In this document: one piece after another, positions 9,049-18,609 of the stretch
Layout: the number at the start of each line of letters is the position of its first letter
Position numbering within the stretch: the stretch's first letter is position 1
Assembly: GCA_026196775.1 (NCBI GenBank)
Contig: JAPHUD010000019.1
Coordinates: 1 to 64,000 of the forward strand
Direction of reading: 5' to 3'
Source of the DNA: Flavobacteriales bacterium
Lineage (GTDB): Bacteria > Bacteroidota > Bacteroidia > Flavobacteriales_E > Vicingaceae
DNA length: 64,000 bases
Notes under the pieces: generated by a model
What the model was told of the DNA's origin: nothing
The model's database searches: none
The model's input: the letters and a program-made list of their open reading frames with translations, nothing else
Made by a program: the position numbers and the translations under genes

Positions 9049-9432
9049 ATGGAAAATATAGAAGCAAATAAATTAATAGAGAAAATTCAGAAAGACATTA
9101 ATAAATCAGGAATTGACGCAAAAAAAACAGTTGAAAGTTTAACACAACTTAGAACTTACGCTCTTGAAGAACAAGACCCGACTGCTACAAAAGTACTGCG
9201 TATGGCTTACGAACACATTCAAGAATATGGAACGTTTAATATCCCTATTCCTGCTGATGAATTGGTTGCTGACAATGATGATGACGAACCAGAGTTAATT
9301 GAAAACTCTATTGAAACAGATGAAGAAAGAACCGAGAGTTTAGCTTACATGCTTTCTTTATTACTAGACAGACACAATCCAAACAACAGACAGGAATTGT
9401 TTGAATATAGAGATGCTTTAAAAAATTATTAA
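9049..9432 (+). CDS. Conserved acidic protein of unknown function
   Basis: A 127-residue soluble protein that I do not match to a named family. The first 70 residues look fully helical (KLIEKIQKDINKSGIDAKKT onwards), followed by an acidic linker with DNDDDEPELIE and a helical C-terminus with the sequence LSLLLDRHNPNNRQE. There is no signal peptide and no metal motif. It is transcribed alone, away from the AsmA gene and towards the helicase gene, and has its own downstream terminator. The even codon use and clean ends argue that it is a real gene. Confidence 0.75.
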   Translation: MENIEANKLIEKIQKDINKSGIDAKKTVESLTQLRTYALEEQDPTATKVLRMAYEHIQEYGTFNIPIPADELVADNDDDEPELIENSIETDEERTESLAYMLSLLLDRHNPNNRQELFEYRDALKNY

Positions 9433-9448
9433 TTCCAATTCTTATATT

Positions 9449-9486
9449 AAAAAAGAAAAGCAGCCAATTGGCTGCTTTTCTTTTTT
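9449..9486. terminator. Bidirectional terminator between convergent genes
   Basis: AAAAAAGAAAAGCAGCC and its complement GGCTGCTTTTCTTTTTT meet around AATT, a long perfect stem flanked by A and T runs. It can therefore end transcription from both sides: of the 127-residue protein gene on the plus strand and of the RNA helicase gene on the minus strand. Confidence 0.9.
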
Positions 9487-9509
9487 AATAATTTTCTATA
9501 GCTAAATAC

Positions 9510-10766
9510 TTAAGAACTACTTTTAGATTTATTCCCTCTCCAATTATTTCTATTGCCATTGTTTTTCGGTTTAGCTTTTTGTCCGTTATTGCCTTGTGGC
9601 TTTTTATCTGGAATTAGCTCCTCTTTACTCGCATCTGCATAGGGGTGAGTGGAAACCACTGGAATTTGTTGTTTAATTAATTTTTCAATGTCTTTTAAGT
9701 AAGGTCTTTCTTCTATATTACAAAAAGAAATGGAAATTCCACTGGCACTTGCTCTTCCTGTTCTACCAATTCTGTGCACATAGGTTTCTGGTACATTTGG
9801 CAAATCATAATTAATTACTAAAGCTAAGTCCGAAATATCGATACCACGAGCAGCAATATCTGTAGCTACTAATACTTTTGTTTTTCCTTCTTTAAAATTA
9901 CTTAATGCTCGTTGCCTTGCATTTTGAGATTTATTTCCATGTATGGCTTCGGCTGTAATTTTAGCTTTTGATAATACCTTAACTACTTTATCTGCTCCGT
10001 GCTTGGTCCTTGCAAATACCAATGTAGAAACTGCATTTTCTTCTTTTAACACATGTACTAAAAGTTTTGTTTTGTCTGCTTTACTTACAAAATAAACAGC
10101 TTGACCTACTCTTTCAGCTGTAGCTTGTTCTGGTTTTACGGTAACGCTTTCATAGTTTCCTAAAATCTTACCCGAAAGCTCCACTATGGTTTTAGGCATA
10201 GTAGCAGAGAAAAACAACGACTGACGTTTTACAGGAAGCTTGGTAATTAGCTTTTTAATATCGTGCACAAAACCCATATCTAACATTTGGTCAGCTTCAT
10301 CTAATACAAAATATTCTACATTTTTAAGCGAAATAAATCCTTGGTTCATTAAATCTAATAAACGTCCCGGTGTTGCTACCAACACATCAACCCCTCTTCT
10401 TAAGGCATTGGTTTGCGAGCCTTGTTTTATCCCACCAAAAATTACCGTATTGCGAATATCTGTGTGTTCTCCATATTCAGTAAAATTATCAGCTATTTGT
10501 ATGGCCAATTCTCTTGTTGGGGTTACTATCAGTGCTTTTATCTGACGTTGATTTCTGTTTCGGGTTTTATCTAAATACAAATGTTGTAAAATAGGTATCG
10601 CGAAAGCAGCTGTTTTTCCTGTTCCTGTTTGAGCACAGCCTAATAAATCTTTACCTTTTAATAAAATAGGAATGGCTTGTTCTTGAATTGGTGTTGGATG
10701 AGTGTATCCTTTTTCTTGTAATGCCTTTAAAATAGGCTCTATTACTTCTAGTTCTTTAAATGTCAT
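9510..10766 (-). CDS. rhlE: DEAD-box ATP-dependent RNA helicase (RhlE-like)
   Basis: A 418-residue RNA helicase. The ATG at 10764-10766 is preferred over a TTG three codons upstream because [13 protein letters not shown] is the usual start of the family. The Q motif ([12 protein letters not shown]) is followed by motif I AQTGTGKT (45-52), PTREL, TPGR, DEAD (156-159) and SAT (187-189). The second domain has DIAARGIDI and HRIGRTGR. The tail is basic and rich in Asn, Gly and Lys, as in RhlE-type helicases, and probably binds RNA. These enzymes act in ribosome assembly and mRNA turnover, often in the cold. Its downstream end faces a strong bidirectional terminator. Confidence 0.93.
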   Translation of the reverse strand: MTFKELEVIEPILKALQEKGYTHPTPIQEQAIPILLKGKDLLGCAQTGTGKTAAFAIPILQHLYLDKTRNRNQRQIKALIVTPTRELAIQIADNFTEYGEHTDIRNTVIFGGIKQGSQTNALRRGVDVLVATPGRLLDLMNQGFISLKNVEYFVLDEADQMLDMGFVHDIKKLITKLPVKRQSLFFSATMPKTIVELSGKILGNYESVTVKPEQATAERVGQAVYFVSKADKTKLLVHVLKEENAVSTLVFARTKHGADKVVKVLSKAKITAEAIHGNKSQNARQRALSNFKEGKTKVLVATDIAARGIDISDLALVINYDLPNVPETYVHRIGRTGRASASGISISFCNIEERPYLKDIEKLIKQQIPVVSTHPYADASKEELIPDKKPQGNNGQKAKPKNNGNRNNWRGNKSKSSS

Positions 10767-10907
10767 ATACTGCAAAAGTAGGTTATTTTGTTGGATAATT
10801 TTATTCCCATCCTAAACAAACAATTTTTTGTTAAAAACACGTTATATTCATAAGGAATTGGCTCAATTTTAGCCTTAATTTTATGGCACATCAATTAATT
10901 GTATTTC

Positions 10908-13871
10908 ATGAAGCGTTTCATAAGTTTTTCTTTTTTATTATTTCTTGCCTCAAGTGCTTTTGTTGAGCCGACTATGGAAGTTCCCAAGCCAAAAAATACG
11001 CTACCAGAATTTATCATTAATGAAACTCCTTGGGCAGATTCGCTTATCCAAACGCTAACGTTAGATGAAAAAATTGGTCAGCTGCTAATGGTGGCTGCTT
11101 ATTCTAACAAAGATGCTAAACATGTTACTGAAATTGAAAAACTAATAACAGAAAACCACATCGGTGGGTTAATTTTTATGCAAGGCGGTCCTGTCCGTGA
11201 GGCAACACTTTACAACCGCTACCAACAAAAAAGCAAAATACCTTTATTAATTTCTATTGATGGCGAATGGGGCTTGGCAATGCGATTGGACAGTACTATT
11301 AAATATCCGTGGCAAATGACCTTGGGAGCTATTCAAAACAATGAGTTAATTTACCAGATGGGTGTTGATATTGGCGAACAATGTAAGCGATTAGGTATTC
11401 AGGTAAATTTTGCTCCCGTGGTAGATATTAATGTTAATCCTAAAAACCCGATTATTAATGCTCGTTCCTTTGGTGAACAAAAAGAAAACGTAGCCTTAAA
11501 AGGAATTGCCTACATGCAAGGGATGCAAGCTGTAAAGGTAATGGCTAATGCCAAACACTTTCCCGGACACGGAGATACGGACAAAGATTCTCATAAAGCC
11601 CTTCCTGTTATAAATCATTCTAAAAACAGAATGGACAGTATAGAACTTTACCCATTTAAGGAATTAATCAACAAACAATTAGCGAGTATGATGGTGGCTC
11701 ATTTAGATATTCCTGCTTACGCAGAAGAAGCAGGAACTGCCACTACTTTATCGAAAAACGTGGTAACTCATTTACTAAAAGATACCTTGGGTTTTAAAGG
11801 ATTAATTTTTACTGATGCACTAAATATGAAAGGCGTTAGCAATTTATTTCCTCCGGGAGTGGTAGATGTAAAAGCCTTATTAGCAGGAAATGATGTATTG
11901 CTTTTTTCAGGAGATGTTCCTACAGCCATTACTGAAATAAAAAAAGCCATTGAAAATGGAGAGATTTCCGAAAAAGAAATTACTACTCGTTGTCTAAAAA
12001 TATTAAAAGCCAAAGAATGGACAGGGGTTCATAAAAACAAAAAAGTAGCTACTAAAAATCTATATGCAGATTTAAATAAAAAGAAGTACGAAGTTCACAA
12101 CAAAAAGCTATTCCATGCTGCTTTAACGGTACTTAAAAATGATGCTGACATTTTACCCATAAAAAGCTTAGACACGCTTAATATTGCTAGTTTAAGTATT
12201 GGTAATGAAGGTGAAAATCATTTTCAGCAGACGTTAAGTTTATACACCAACATTACGCATTATTCTACTGAAGATATCTCTAAAGAAGATACCATTAAAT
12301 TATTAAAAAACCTTAGTCAGCACAATTTAGTAATTGTTGGAATACATAAATCAGATAAACATCCATGGAAAAAATATGATATTGATGCCGCTACTAAATC
12401 ATTTATTGCCAAGCTGCAAGAAAAAACAAGCGTTATCCTTACTGTTTTTGCTAATCCGTATAGCTTAATAGATTTCCCCGAAGCAGAACAAACTGACGGA
12501 TTAATTATGGCTTATCAAAACAATGCTTACTCCCAAAGTGGAGCGGCTCAACTTATTTTTGGAGCAATTGGTGCTAATGGAAAACTACCTGTAAGTGTTT
12601 CTGAAAACTTAGTTGCAGGAACTGGAATTGATATTAACCCTATTGGCAGATTGGCCTATGGCGAGCCTGAAGATGTTGGTTTACGTACCGAAGATTTATA
12701 CCGTATAGACTCTATTGCTTTATCGGGAATTTTGGAACAAGCCTATCCCGGTTGTCAGGTTTTTGTAGCTAAAAACAACAAAGTAATTTACCACAAAGCT
12801 TTTGGACACCATACTTACGATAATAAAATTCCTACCACCATTAATTCTATTTATGATGTAGCTTCGGTAACAAAAATTTCTGCTTCTTTGTTGGGATTAA
12901 TGCAATTACAAGATAAAGACAAACTGAGTTTAGACAACAATTTAGGTGATTACTTATCGGATTTAATCCCTGATAGTTCTGAATATGGCAACCTTAATTT
13001 AAGAGAAATTTTGGCTCACCAATCAGGCTTACAAGCTTGGGTTCCATTTTATGTTAAAACCATGCGGAATGGTGTGTTAGATTCCGTAATTTACAGCAAA
13101 GACTCTACTGTTTATTATCCTTACAGAGTTGCCAAGAACCTTTATATTAATCAAGAATATCCCGATTTTATTTTTCAACGTATTTTAAAAGGTCCTATAA
13201 AGACCAAAGAATACCGATACAGTGATTTAGGCTATTATTTTATGATGAAAATTGTAGAAAAGCAATCGGGAAAATCTTTATCTCAATATGTGGATGATGT
13301 GTATTCACAAATGGGAATGACCACTGCGGGCTATATTCCACGAAGAAAATTTCCATTAGACAGAATTGTGCCAACGGAATACGACAAAATTTTCAGAAAG
13401 CAACTTATTCATGGTGATGTTCATGACCCTGGTTCTGCTATGTTGGGTGGAGTTGGCGGACATGCAGGTGTATTTTCTAATGCCAACGACATGGGAAAAT
13501 TAATGCAAATGTATTTGAACAAAGGTTACTATGGTGGAAAAAGATACATTAGTGAGGAAACGCTAAATGAATACATTAAATGTCAGTTTTGTGATGAAAG
13601 TGACAACCGTAGAGCTGCTGGTTTCGACAAACCAATGATGGAAGGTGGAGGACCAACTTGTAATTGTGTTTCTTTTGATAGTTTTGGTCACTCAGGTTTT
13701 ACAGGAACGCTCGTTTGGGCTGACCCTGTAGAGCAAGTGGTTTATGTATTTATGTCGAACCGAATACATCCTGATGCGGAGAATAAAAAACTACTAAAAA
13801 TGAATATTAGAACAGATATTCAACAAGTAATTTATGATGCCATAAATAAGCAGAAACAGTTGGTGGATTAA
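10908..13871 (+). CDS. Fusion of GH3 beta-N-acetylglucosaminidase and beta-lactamase-like serine hydrolase
   Basis: A 987-residue exported protein; the ATG at 10908 begins a clean signal peptide. Residues of about 30-370 form a GH3 glycosidase: RSFGEQ, KHFPGHGDTD with H217 and H221, and the likely nucleophile D303 in FTDALNMKG. The pattern fits the NagZ branch, which cuts N-acetylglucosamine from cell-wall fragments. A GH3 C-terminal-like domain follows to about 590. The last 380 residues are a class C beta-lactamase/esterase fold with S653-V-T-K656, YSDLGYY and HSGFTG. The two-enzyme fusion is common in Bacteroidota; its natural substrate is inferred to be peptidoglycan. Monocistronic by spacing. 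Confidence 0.9.
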   Translation: MKRFISFSFLLFLASSAFVEPTMEVPKPKNTLPEFIINETPWADSLIQTLTLDEKIGQLLMVAAYSNKDAKHVTEIEKLITENHIGGLIFMQGGPVREATLYNRYQQKSKIPLLISIDGEWGLAMRLDSTIKYPWQMTLGAIQNNELIYQMGVDIGEQCKRLGIQVNFAPVVDINVNPKNPIINARSFGEQKENVALKGIAYMQGMQAVKVMANAKHFPGHGDTDKDSHKALPVINHSKNRMDSIELYPFKELINKQLASMMVAHLDIPAYAEEAGTATTLSKNVVTHLLKDTLGFKGLIFTDALNMKGVSNLFPPGVVDVKALLAGNDVLLFSGDVPTAITEIKKAIENGEISEKEITTRCLKILKAKEWTGVHKNKKVATKNLYADLNKKKYEVHNKKLFHAALTVLKNDADILPIKSLDTLNIASLSIGNEGENHFQQTLSLYTNITHYSTEDISKEDTIKLLKNLSQHNLVIVGIHKSDKHPWKKYDIDAATKSFIAKLQEKTSVILTVFANPYSLIDFPEAEQTDGLIMAYQNNAYSQSGAAQLIFGAIGANGKLPVSVSENLVAGTGIDINPIGRLAYGEPEDVGLRTEDLYRIDSIALSGILEQAYPGCQVFVAKNNKVIYHKAFGHHTYDNKIPTTINSIYDVASVTKISASLLGLMQLQDKDKLSLDNNLGDYLSDLIPDSSEYGNLNLREILAHQSGLQAWVPFYVKTMRNGVLDSVIYSKDSTVYYPYRVAKNLYINQEYPDFIFQRILKGPIKTKEYRYSDLGYYFMMKIVEKQSGKSLSQYVDDVYSQMGMTTAGYIPRRKFPLDRIVPTEYDKIFRKQLIHGDVHDPGSAMLGGVGGHAGVFSNANDMGKLMQMYLNKGYYGGKRYISEETLNEYIKCQFCDESDNRRAAGFDKPMMEGGGPTCNCVSFDSFGHSGFTGTLVWADPVEQVVYVFMSNRIHPDAENKKLLKMNIRTDIQQVIYDAINKQKQLVD

Positions 13872-13906
13872 AACTTTACTAAAACATAGAAAATAGAAAT
13901 AATTAC

Positions 13907-13914
13907 TACATTTG
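13907..13914 (+). promoter_or_regulatory. Putative -7 element (TACATTTG) for the lipoprotein gene
   Basis: TACATTTG matches the Bacteroidota -7 consensus TAnnTTTG exactly and lies 24 nt before the ATG of the lipoprotein gene. No good TTG is seen at the usual -33 distance, so this rests on one element only. Confidence 0.4.
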
Positions 13915-13938
13915 GGGTAAAGATATAATAAGTTAATA

Positions 13939-14508
13939 ATGAAGTATTCAATAATCCTACTCATTTTATCAATTCTCAGTTGCTCATACAAAGGAGATGT
14001 CTATAATCAACAAGATAAAAATAAAAATGTATTTAATTTCAATCCCTTTGATAAAAATTTTACCATTGACACATCGCAAGCAAAAACATTTGGATTTATA
14101 AAAACAATTTATGAAAACGAAGAATCTCATAAATATTTAATGGAAACAGAGGGTTATGAACTAGGTTTTAAGAAGTTTAAAAATTCAAATATTCTGAGGA
14201 TGAAAGAACTGGGTATTTATCTTGATACAATTTCATTTAGTGGAAAACCCAAAGAAGAATATAATAAATTCCTACAGTCAGGCGAACATAGGAAGCTCCC
14301 TTTTGATACTGTCAAAGTTGATCGAATCATGAAACTATTTAAGCTCGACAGAGTTAAACCATCCAATGAAGGGTGGCTAACTTATACCAACCTAAATGGA
14401 GAAATATTCTATTTGGTCTTCTCAGTCTGGGCTAATAGTGATAAGATGGAAACTGGTCGAACTCTACTCTACTTATCGGAGGAAAATGACTTAAATCCTA
14501 TGAAATAA
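13939..14508 (+). CDS. Hypothetical lipoprotein
   Basis: A 189-residue protein with an N-terminal lipoprotein signal: hydrophobic residues 4-12 followed by the lipobox ILSC with Cys15. The mature part begins with a polar, Asn/Lys-rich linker, then a mixed alpha/beta domain without a motif I recognise. It follows the GH3 fusion gene after 67 nt, but a -7 promoter element in the gap suggests its own transcription. Function unknown; probably anchored in an envelope membrane. Confidence 0.65.
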   Translation: MKYSIILLILSILSCSYKGDVYNQQDKNKNVFNFNPFDKNFTIDTSQAKTFGFIKTIYENEESHKYLMETEGYELGFKKFKNSNILRMKELGIYLDTISFSGKPKEEYNKFLQSGEHRKLPFDTVKVDRIMKLFKLDRVKPSNEGWLTYTNLNGEIFYLVFSVWANSDKMETGRTLLYLSEENDLNPMK

Positions 14509-14720
14509 AAACCAATACTCTTATAACTTTAGCGAAGCGTAACTCATGAATTATAAAATTAAGTAATTTTCTCTATTAGCGGATTTTTATTTCCTGATTA
14601 ACAAGATATCTCTTTTTCATTTTACTAAGCTGTTTCTCAGCTTGTAAATTTCAATCGATATGACAAAAAAGAATTGGCTTGGTACGGTAGAAAAGTCCTT
14701 CATCTAGGAATTTAGCACTT

Positions 14721-17141
14721 TTACCCTCCTTCAAAACCACCATCAAAATCTCTTTGGTAATTTTCTTGTCTTTTCTTTTGCTGATTAATTCTATAGGAGA
14801 AACTTAAACGAGCCCAACGCGTTCTCCATTGTCTTTCATTTACAGAAATAAAATTATCTCCTTCTGAAGTTCCTCTCCATTTACGCGTATTAAAAATATC
14901 GTTCACATTAAACGTAATCGTTCCTTTGCCTTTTAACAAATCGAAGGAAAAACCAGCATCTAAAGAATACATTGCTTTGTCACTTCCTTGTACTTCCTGA
15001 CGAGGAGCTCTGTAAAATGCTGATGCTTGTAAGTTCACTTTCTTTTTTATCGTCCATTTTGAGTTTAACCTCGTTGACCAAGTATAAGTATCTGCATCAT
15101 AACGTTGGTTATTCAATTCACCTTTTTGAATTTCTCTAAAAAAGTTAAAACTACCTCTTACACTCCATACTTTAAAAGGATCGTAAGAACCAGAAAACTC
15201 AACACCATAAGCATCTCTTGTTCCTAAGTTATAAGGCAATCTTATGGTATTTCCTTCATCATCAGGAACAATAATTCTGGTAATTACATCAGTGGTATAA
15301 CGGTAATAAACACTAGAAAGCAAAGAACCTTTTTTCCACATTTTTAAATATCCTGCTTCATAAGAATCTGAAAATTCAGGATTTAAATTGGGGTTCCCAG
15401 TAAAAACATTTCTAGCATCACTAAAGCTAAAAAATGGCAATAGATACCAATGTCTCGGTCGTTGAATTCTCTTACTATAACTCAATTGAACAGAAGTTTC
15501 TTTTTTTAATTCATACGAAAAATGCACACTCGGAAACAAGTTGAAATATTGTCTGTTATTTTCTTCATCTGTTAGTTTTAACAGAGTAGTTACATCAGAA
15601 TATTCAGCCCTTACACCCAACTGATAAGAAAATTTCTTTTTAACTTTATTGCCAAACATCATGTAGGCAGCATAAATGTTCTCATTATATTCCATATCGT
15701 TATAAAAACCAGGTAAGGCTTCAAATTGTTGAGAATTATCATTAAAAGTCCCTACTCCATAAGGATTAGTAAGCGTTCTTAAGGTAGATTTTAAACCTGT
15801 TTCAAATTTTCCTTCCTTATACGGATGAACATAATCTGCTTGAAACAACCAATCGTCCGACTTTTCATTGTTAAACACACTTTGAACAGAGTTTTGAGAG
15901 GCATCAGTAGATTTTTGGTAAATAAAAGAATCTTCAAAATCCATTGCTCCCGATTTTTGAGCGTCAATGGTAAACAATCTGTTTTTCTGCTTAAAAGTCT
16001 TTCTATAATTAAAAGAAACATCATAAGAAGATAAGTCTTTATCTTCCACCTCATCTCTATTTACCACTTGTACAGGAATATCTAAACTATTATAATCAGA
16101 ATATTGAAGCTCTACACTATTATCTGCATCTCCAGCATTAAAACTCCCTGAAAGCGTTACAGAATTATGCTCATTAATATCATAACTTGTTCCTGCTCTA
16201 AAATTGTGGTTAATGGTATTTCGCTCATTTTTAGAAACACTTTCATAACTAAAAGAAGTATCTGGGTAAAAGAAACGTTGAGTAGAAATACTTGTACCGG
16301 GAGATTCTCTATAATTTACACCGTATCCGAAAAAATAGTTTATCTTTTCTTTTTTGATGTTTAAGTTAAAGCCTCCACCGTAGTTACTCGGGTAACCTAC
16401 ATCAACATTTACAGAACCGTTTATACCTTCTCTTTTATCTTTTTTAAGAATAATATTAATAATTCCTACTTCTCCCTCAGCATCATATCTTGAGGATGGG
16501 TTGGTAATTACCTCAATTTTTTCAATCTGATTTCCTTGCAATTGTTTTAATGCCTGAGAAGTACTCATACCTGTCATTCCGGAAGGTTTACCATTAATTA
16601 AAATCCTTACATTTCCACTTCCTCTTAAACTCACATTTCCATCAATATCAACATCTACCGAAGGAACACTGTTTAATACTTCAGTAGCATCTGCTCCTTG
16701 ATTGGTAATATCTTTATCTACATTAAAAACACGTTTATCCAAATCCATTTCCATCAGCTTTTTTTCTTCTACTACTTCAAACTCATCTAACGCTAATGCA
16801 GAAGATTTCATCACAACTTTTTTTATATCCATAGCTTTGTCAGCAATTGTTATGTTAGAAATGATTTTGCTCTCAAAGCTTAAAAAAGATAACTTAGCGT
16901 AATAGTTTCCATTTGGAAGAGGAATTTTAAACTTCCCATCCATATCAGTTGCAGCTCCTTTTAAGTAAGTAGAATCAGCAGTTTTGTAAATAGCCACTGC
17001 CACATAAGGCAATACTTCACCTTTAACATCAGTAACTTTTCCAGAAAAATCGTATGTTTTTCCTCCACCTTGAGCCAACAATGTAGTAGTAAAAACAAAA
17101 GCAATAAGTAGCTGAAGAAATATAATTTTTGCAAATTTCAT
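14721..17141 (-). CDS. TonB-dependent-receptor-like outer membrane beta-barrel protein
   Basis: An 806-residue outer membrane protein. After a signal peptide (about 1-23, ending LLAQ) come a carboxypeptidase-like regulatory domain (about 28-110), a plug domain (about 130-235, with VDVDIDGNVSLRGSGNVRI and INGKPSGM) and a large beta-barrel rich in alternating aromatic residues up to the C-terminus. This matches the outer membrane beta-barrel group 3 family in which TonB-box features are weak. The cargo is unknown and no SusD-like or transport gene is next to it. The C-terminal tail is basic and Gly-rich. It is divergent from the phosphoesterase gene. Confidence 0.88.
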   Translation of the reverse strand: MKFAKIIFLQLLIAFVFTTTLLAQGGGKTYDFSGKVTDVKGEVLPYVAVAIYKTADSTYLKGAATDMDGKFKIPLPNGNYYAKLSFLSFESKIISNITIADKAMDIKKVVMKSSALALDEFEVVEEKKLMEMDLDKRVFNVDKDITNQGADATEVLNSVPSVDVDIDGNVSLRGSGNVRILINGKPSGMTGMSTSQALKQLQGNQIEKIEVITNPSSRYDAEGEVGIINIILKKDKREGINGSVNVDVGYPSNYGGGFNLNIKKEKINYFFGYGVNYRESPGTSISTQRFFYPDTSFSYESVSKNERNTINHNFRAGTSYDINEHNSVTLSGSFNAGDADNSVELQYSDYNSLDIPVQVVNRDEVEDKDLSSYDVSFNYRKTFKQKNRLFTIDAQKSGAMDFEDSFIYQKSTDASQNSVQSVFNNEKSDDWLFQADYVHPYKEGKFETGLKSTLRTLTNPYGVGTFNDNSQQFEALPGFYNDMEYNENIYAAYMMFGNKVKKKFSYQLGVRAEYSDVTTLLKLTDEENNRQYFNLFPSVHFSYELKKETSVQLSYSKRIQRPRHWYLLPFFSFSDARNVFTGNPNLNPEFSDSYEAGYLKMWKKGSLLSSVYYRYTTDVITRIIVPDDEGNTIRLPYNLGTRDAYGVEFSGSYDPFKVWSVRGSFNFFREIQKGELNNQRYDADTYTWSTRLNSKWTIKKKVNLQASAFYRAPRQEVQGSDKAMYSLDAGFSFDLLKGKGTITFNVNDIFNTRKWRGTSEGDNFISVNERQWRTRWARLSFSYRINQQKKRQENYQRDFDGGFEGG

Positions 17142-17277
17142 AAGCCAACAAAACTAAGAATAAGCATTTTTAGTTTAATATTTTTAGGAGATTTTAACAA
17201 TAAAATAATCTGTTTAACCTAACGGAAGCAAAGAATATCAAGGATTTTGCGTTCCTTTGTATTTCTATCTAAAAACC

Positions 17278-18528
17278 ATGTATTTTAAATTTATCATAAC
17301 TGCCTCTTTTTTTGTTTTAGCGATAGATTGGTATTACTTCCGTTCAATTAAAAAGCTTACAGAACCCTTAGCAAAATATTGGCGAAAAGCTATTATTATT
17401 GCCTATTGGGCATTTACATTCATAGTTTTGGCTACACTTGCATATGCCTCATCATTTTTTATTGACAAAACTGCCATTCCAAAAATTTTGAGAACTTATT
17501 TAATGGGCATCATTTTCGTTATTTATGTCTCTAAAATTGTAGGTATTTTGTTTGTAATGATGTATGATTTACAATCCATTACCTTGTTCATTAAGAAAAA
17601 TATTATTAAAAAATTTCGTCCCGAAAAAATACAGCAAGATCTGGGTAGAAGAACTTTTTTAAAGAAAACAGCTATTGTAGCTTCTGCTATTCCATTTGGC
17701 ACATTGTTATTTGGAATGATAAATTCTGCTTTTGATTATACAATTAGAAAACAAAAGCTAAAAATCCCAAACTTACCGAAAGCTTTTAAAGGACTTAAAA
17801 TTATACAGATTTCTGATATTCATACAGGTAGTTTTATGTCGAGTACACCATTAGAAGAAGCTGTGCAACTAATTAATAAACAACAAGCTGATATTATTTT
17901 CTTTACAGGCGATTTAGTAAATGACATAAGTGAAGAGGCTTTGCCTTTTATTGACACGCTTAAGAAAATACAAGCTCCTTTGGGTGTTTATTCTGTATTG
18001 GGAAATCATGATTATGGTGATTATTTTTACCAACCAGAAGATATTGAAGGCAAACAACACAACTTAAAATTGATGAAAGAAATTCATGCAAAAATGGGTT
18101 GGAAACTGCTTAATAATGATCACCATATTCTTGAAAAAGACAACGAACGTTTAGCAATTATTGGTGTAGAAAATTGGGGACACGGAATGCGATTTCCGAA
18201 ATACGGAGATATTGAAAAAGCAAAAAGTGGCTGTTTAAAAGAAGATGTTAAATTGCTTTTAAGTCACGACCCATCGCATTGGGATGCTCAAATATTAAAA
18301 GAACACCAAGATATTGCTGTCACCTTTTCTGGACATACCCACGGAATGCAATTTGGCATTGAAATTCCAGGTTTTAAATGGAGTCCTTCGGAATATATTT
18401 ACCCTCAATGGGCAGGTTTATACCAACATAATAAACAACAAATTTATGTTAACAGAGGTTTAGGCTTTTTGGGTTACCCTGGCAGAGTGGGAATATTGCC
18501 TGAAATTACTGTTTTTGAGTTGGGGTAA
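17278..18528 (+). CDS. Membrane-anchored metallophosphoesterase with internal twin-arginine motif
   Basis: A 416-residue protein; ATG 17278 is chosen over a TTG 21 nt upstream. The N-terminal third has about three or four membrane helices. A segment RRTFLKK at residues 124-130, followed by a hydrophobic stretch, looks like a twin-arginine signal placed inside the protein. The calcineurin-like domain follows with SDIHTG, GDLVND, GNHDYGD and GHTHGMQFG, the complete set of two-metal ligands. This is the YkuE-like group, and the substrate (nucleotide, lipid or phosphodiester) is unknown. The catalytic domain is probably outside the cytoplasm. Monocistronic. Confidence 0.88.
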   Translation: MYFKFIITASFFVLAIDWYYFRSIKKLTEPLAKYWRKAIIIAYWAFTFIVLATLAYASSFFIDKTAIPKILRTYLMGIIFVIYVSKIVGILFVMMYDLQSITLFIKKNIIKKFRPEKIQQDLGRRTFLKKTAIVASAIPFGTLLFGMINSAFDYTIRKQKLKIPNLPKAFKGLKIIQISDIHTGSFMSSTPLEEAVQLINKQQADIIFFTGDLVNDISEEALPFIDTLKKIQAPLGVYSVLGNHDYGDYFYQPEDIEGKQHNLKLMKEIHAKMGWKLLNNDHHILEKDNERLAIIGVENWGHGMRFPKYGDIEKAKSGCLKEDVKLLLSHDPSHWDAQILKEHQDIAVTFSGHTHGMQFGIEIPGFKWSPSEYIYPQWAGLYQHNKQQIYVNRGLGFLGYPGRVGILPEITVFELG

Positions 18529-18579
18529 ATTGATTTTCACATTTTATTTAGCTTTTAGGTAAATCCACAACTATTTTTC

Positions 18580-18587
18580 TATTTTTG
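18580..18587 (+). promoter_or_regulatory. Putative -7 element (TATTTTTG)
   Basis: TATTTTTG matches TAnnTTTG and lies 22 nt before the GTG start of the beta-barrel protein gene. The -33 element is not evident. Confidence 0.35.
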
Positions 18588-18609
18588 AATTTCATTTAAC
18601 AGTTATAAT

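Noticed and set aside
10767-10775. TTG start for the RNA helicase
   Set aside because: The ATG at 10766 gives the normal N-terminus of the family. The same reasoning was used for the GH3, phosphoesterase, mltG, batE, acyl-CoA dehydrogenase, truA and small lipoprotein genes.
15791-16054. Small reading frame within the outer membrane beta-barrel gene
   Set aside because: It lies on the same strand in another frame of a well-supported gene, with no start signal or family match; it is a shadow.
14721-17141. Polysaccharide utilisation locus (SusC/SusD)
   Set aside because: There is no SusD-like lipoprotein next to either receptor and no sugar-specific enzyme cluster.
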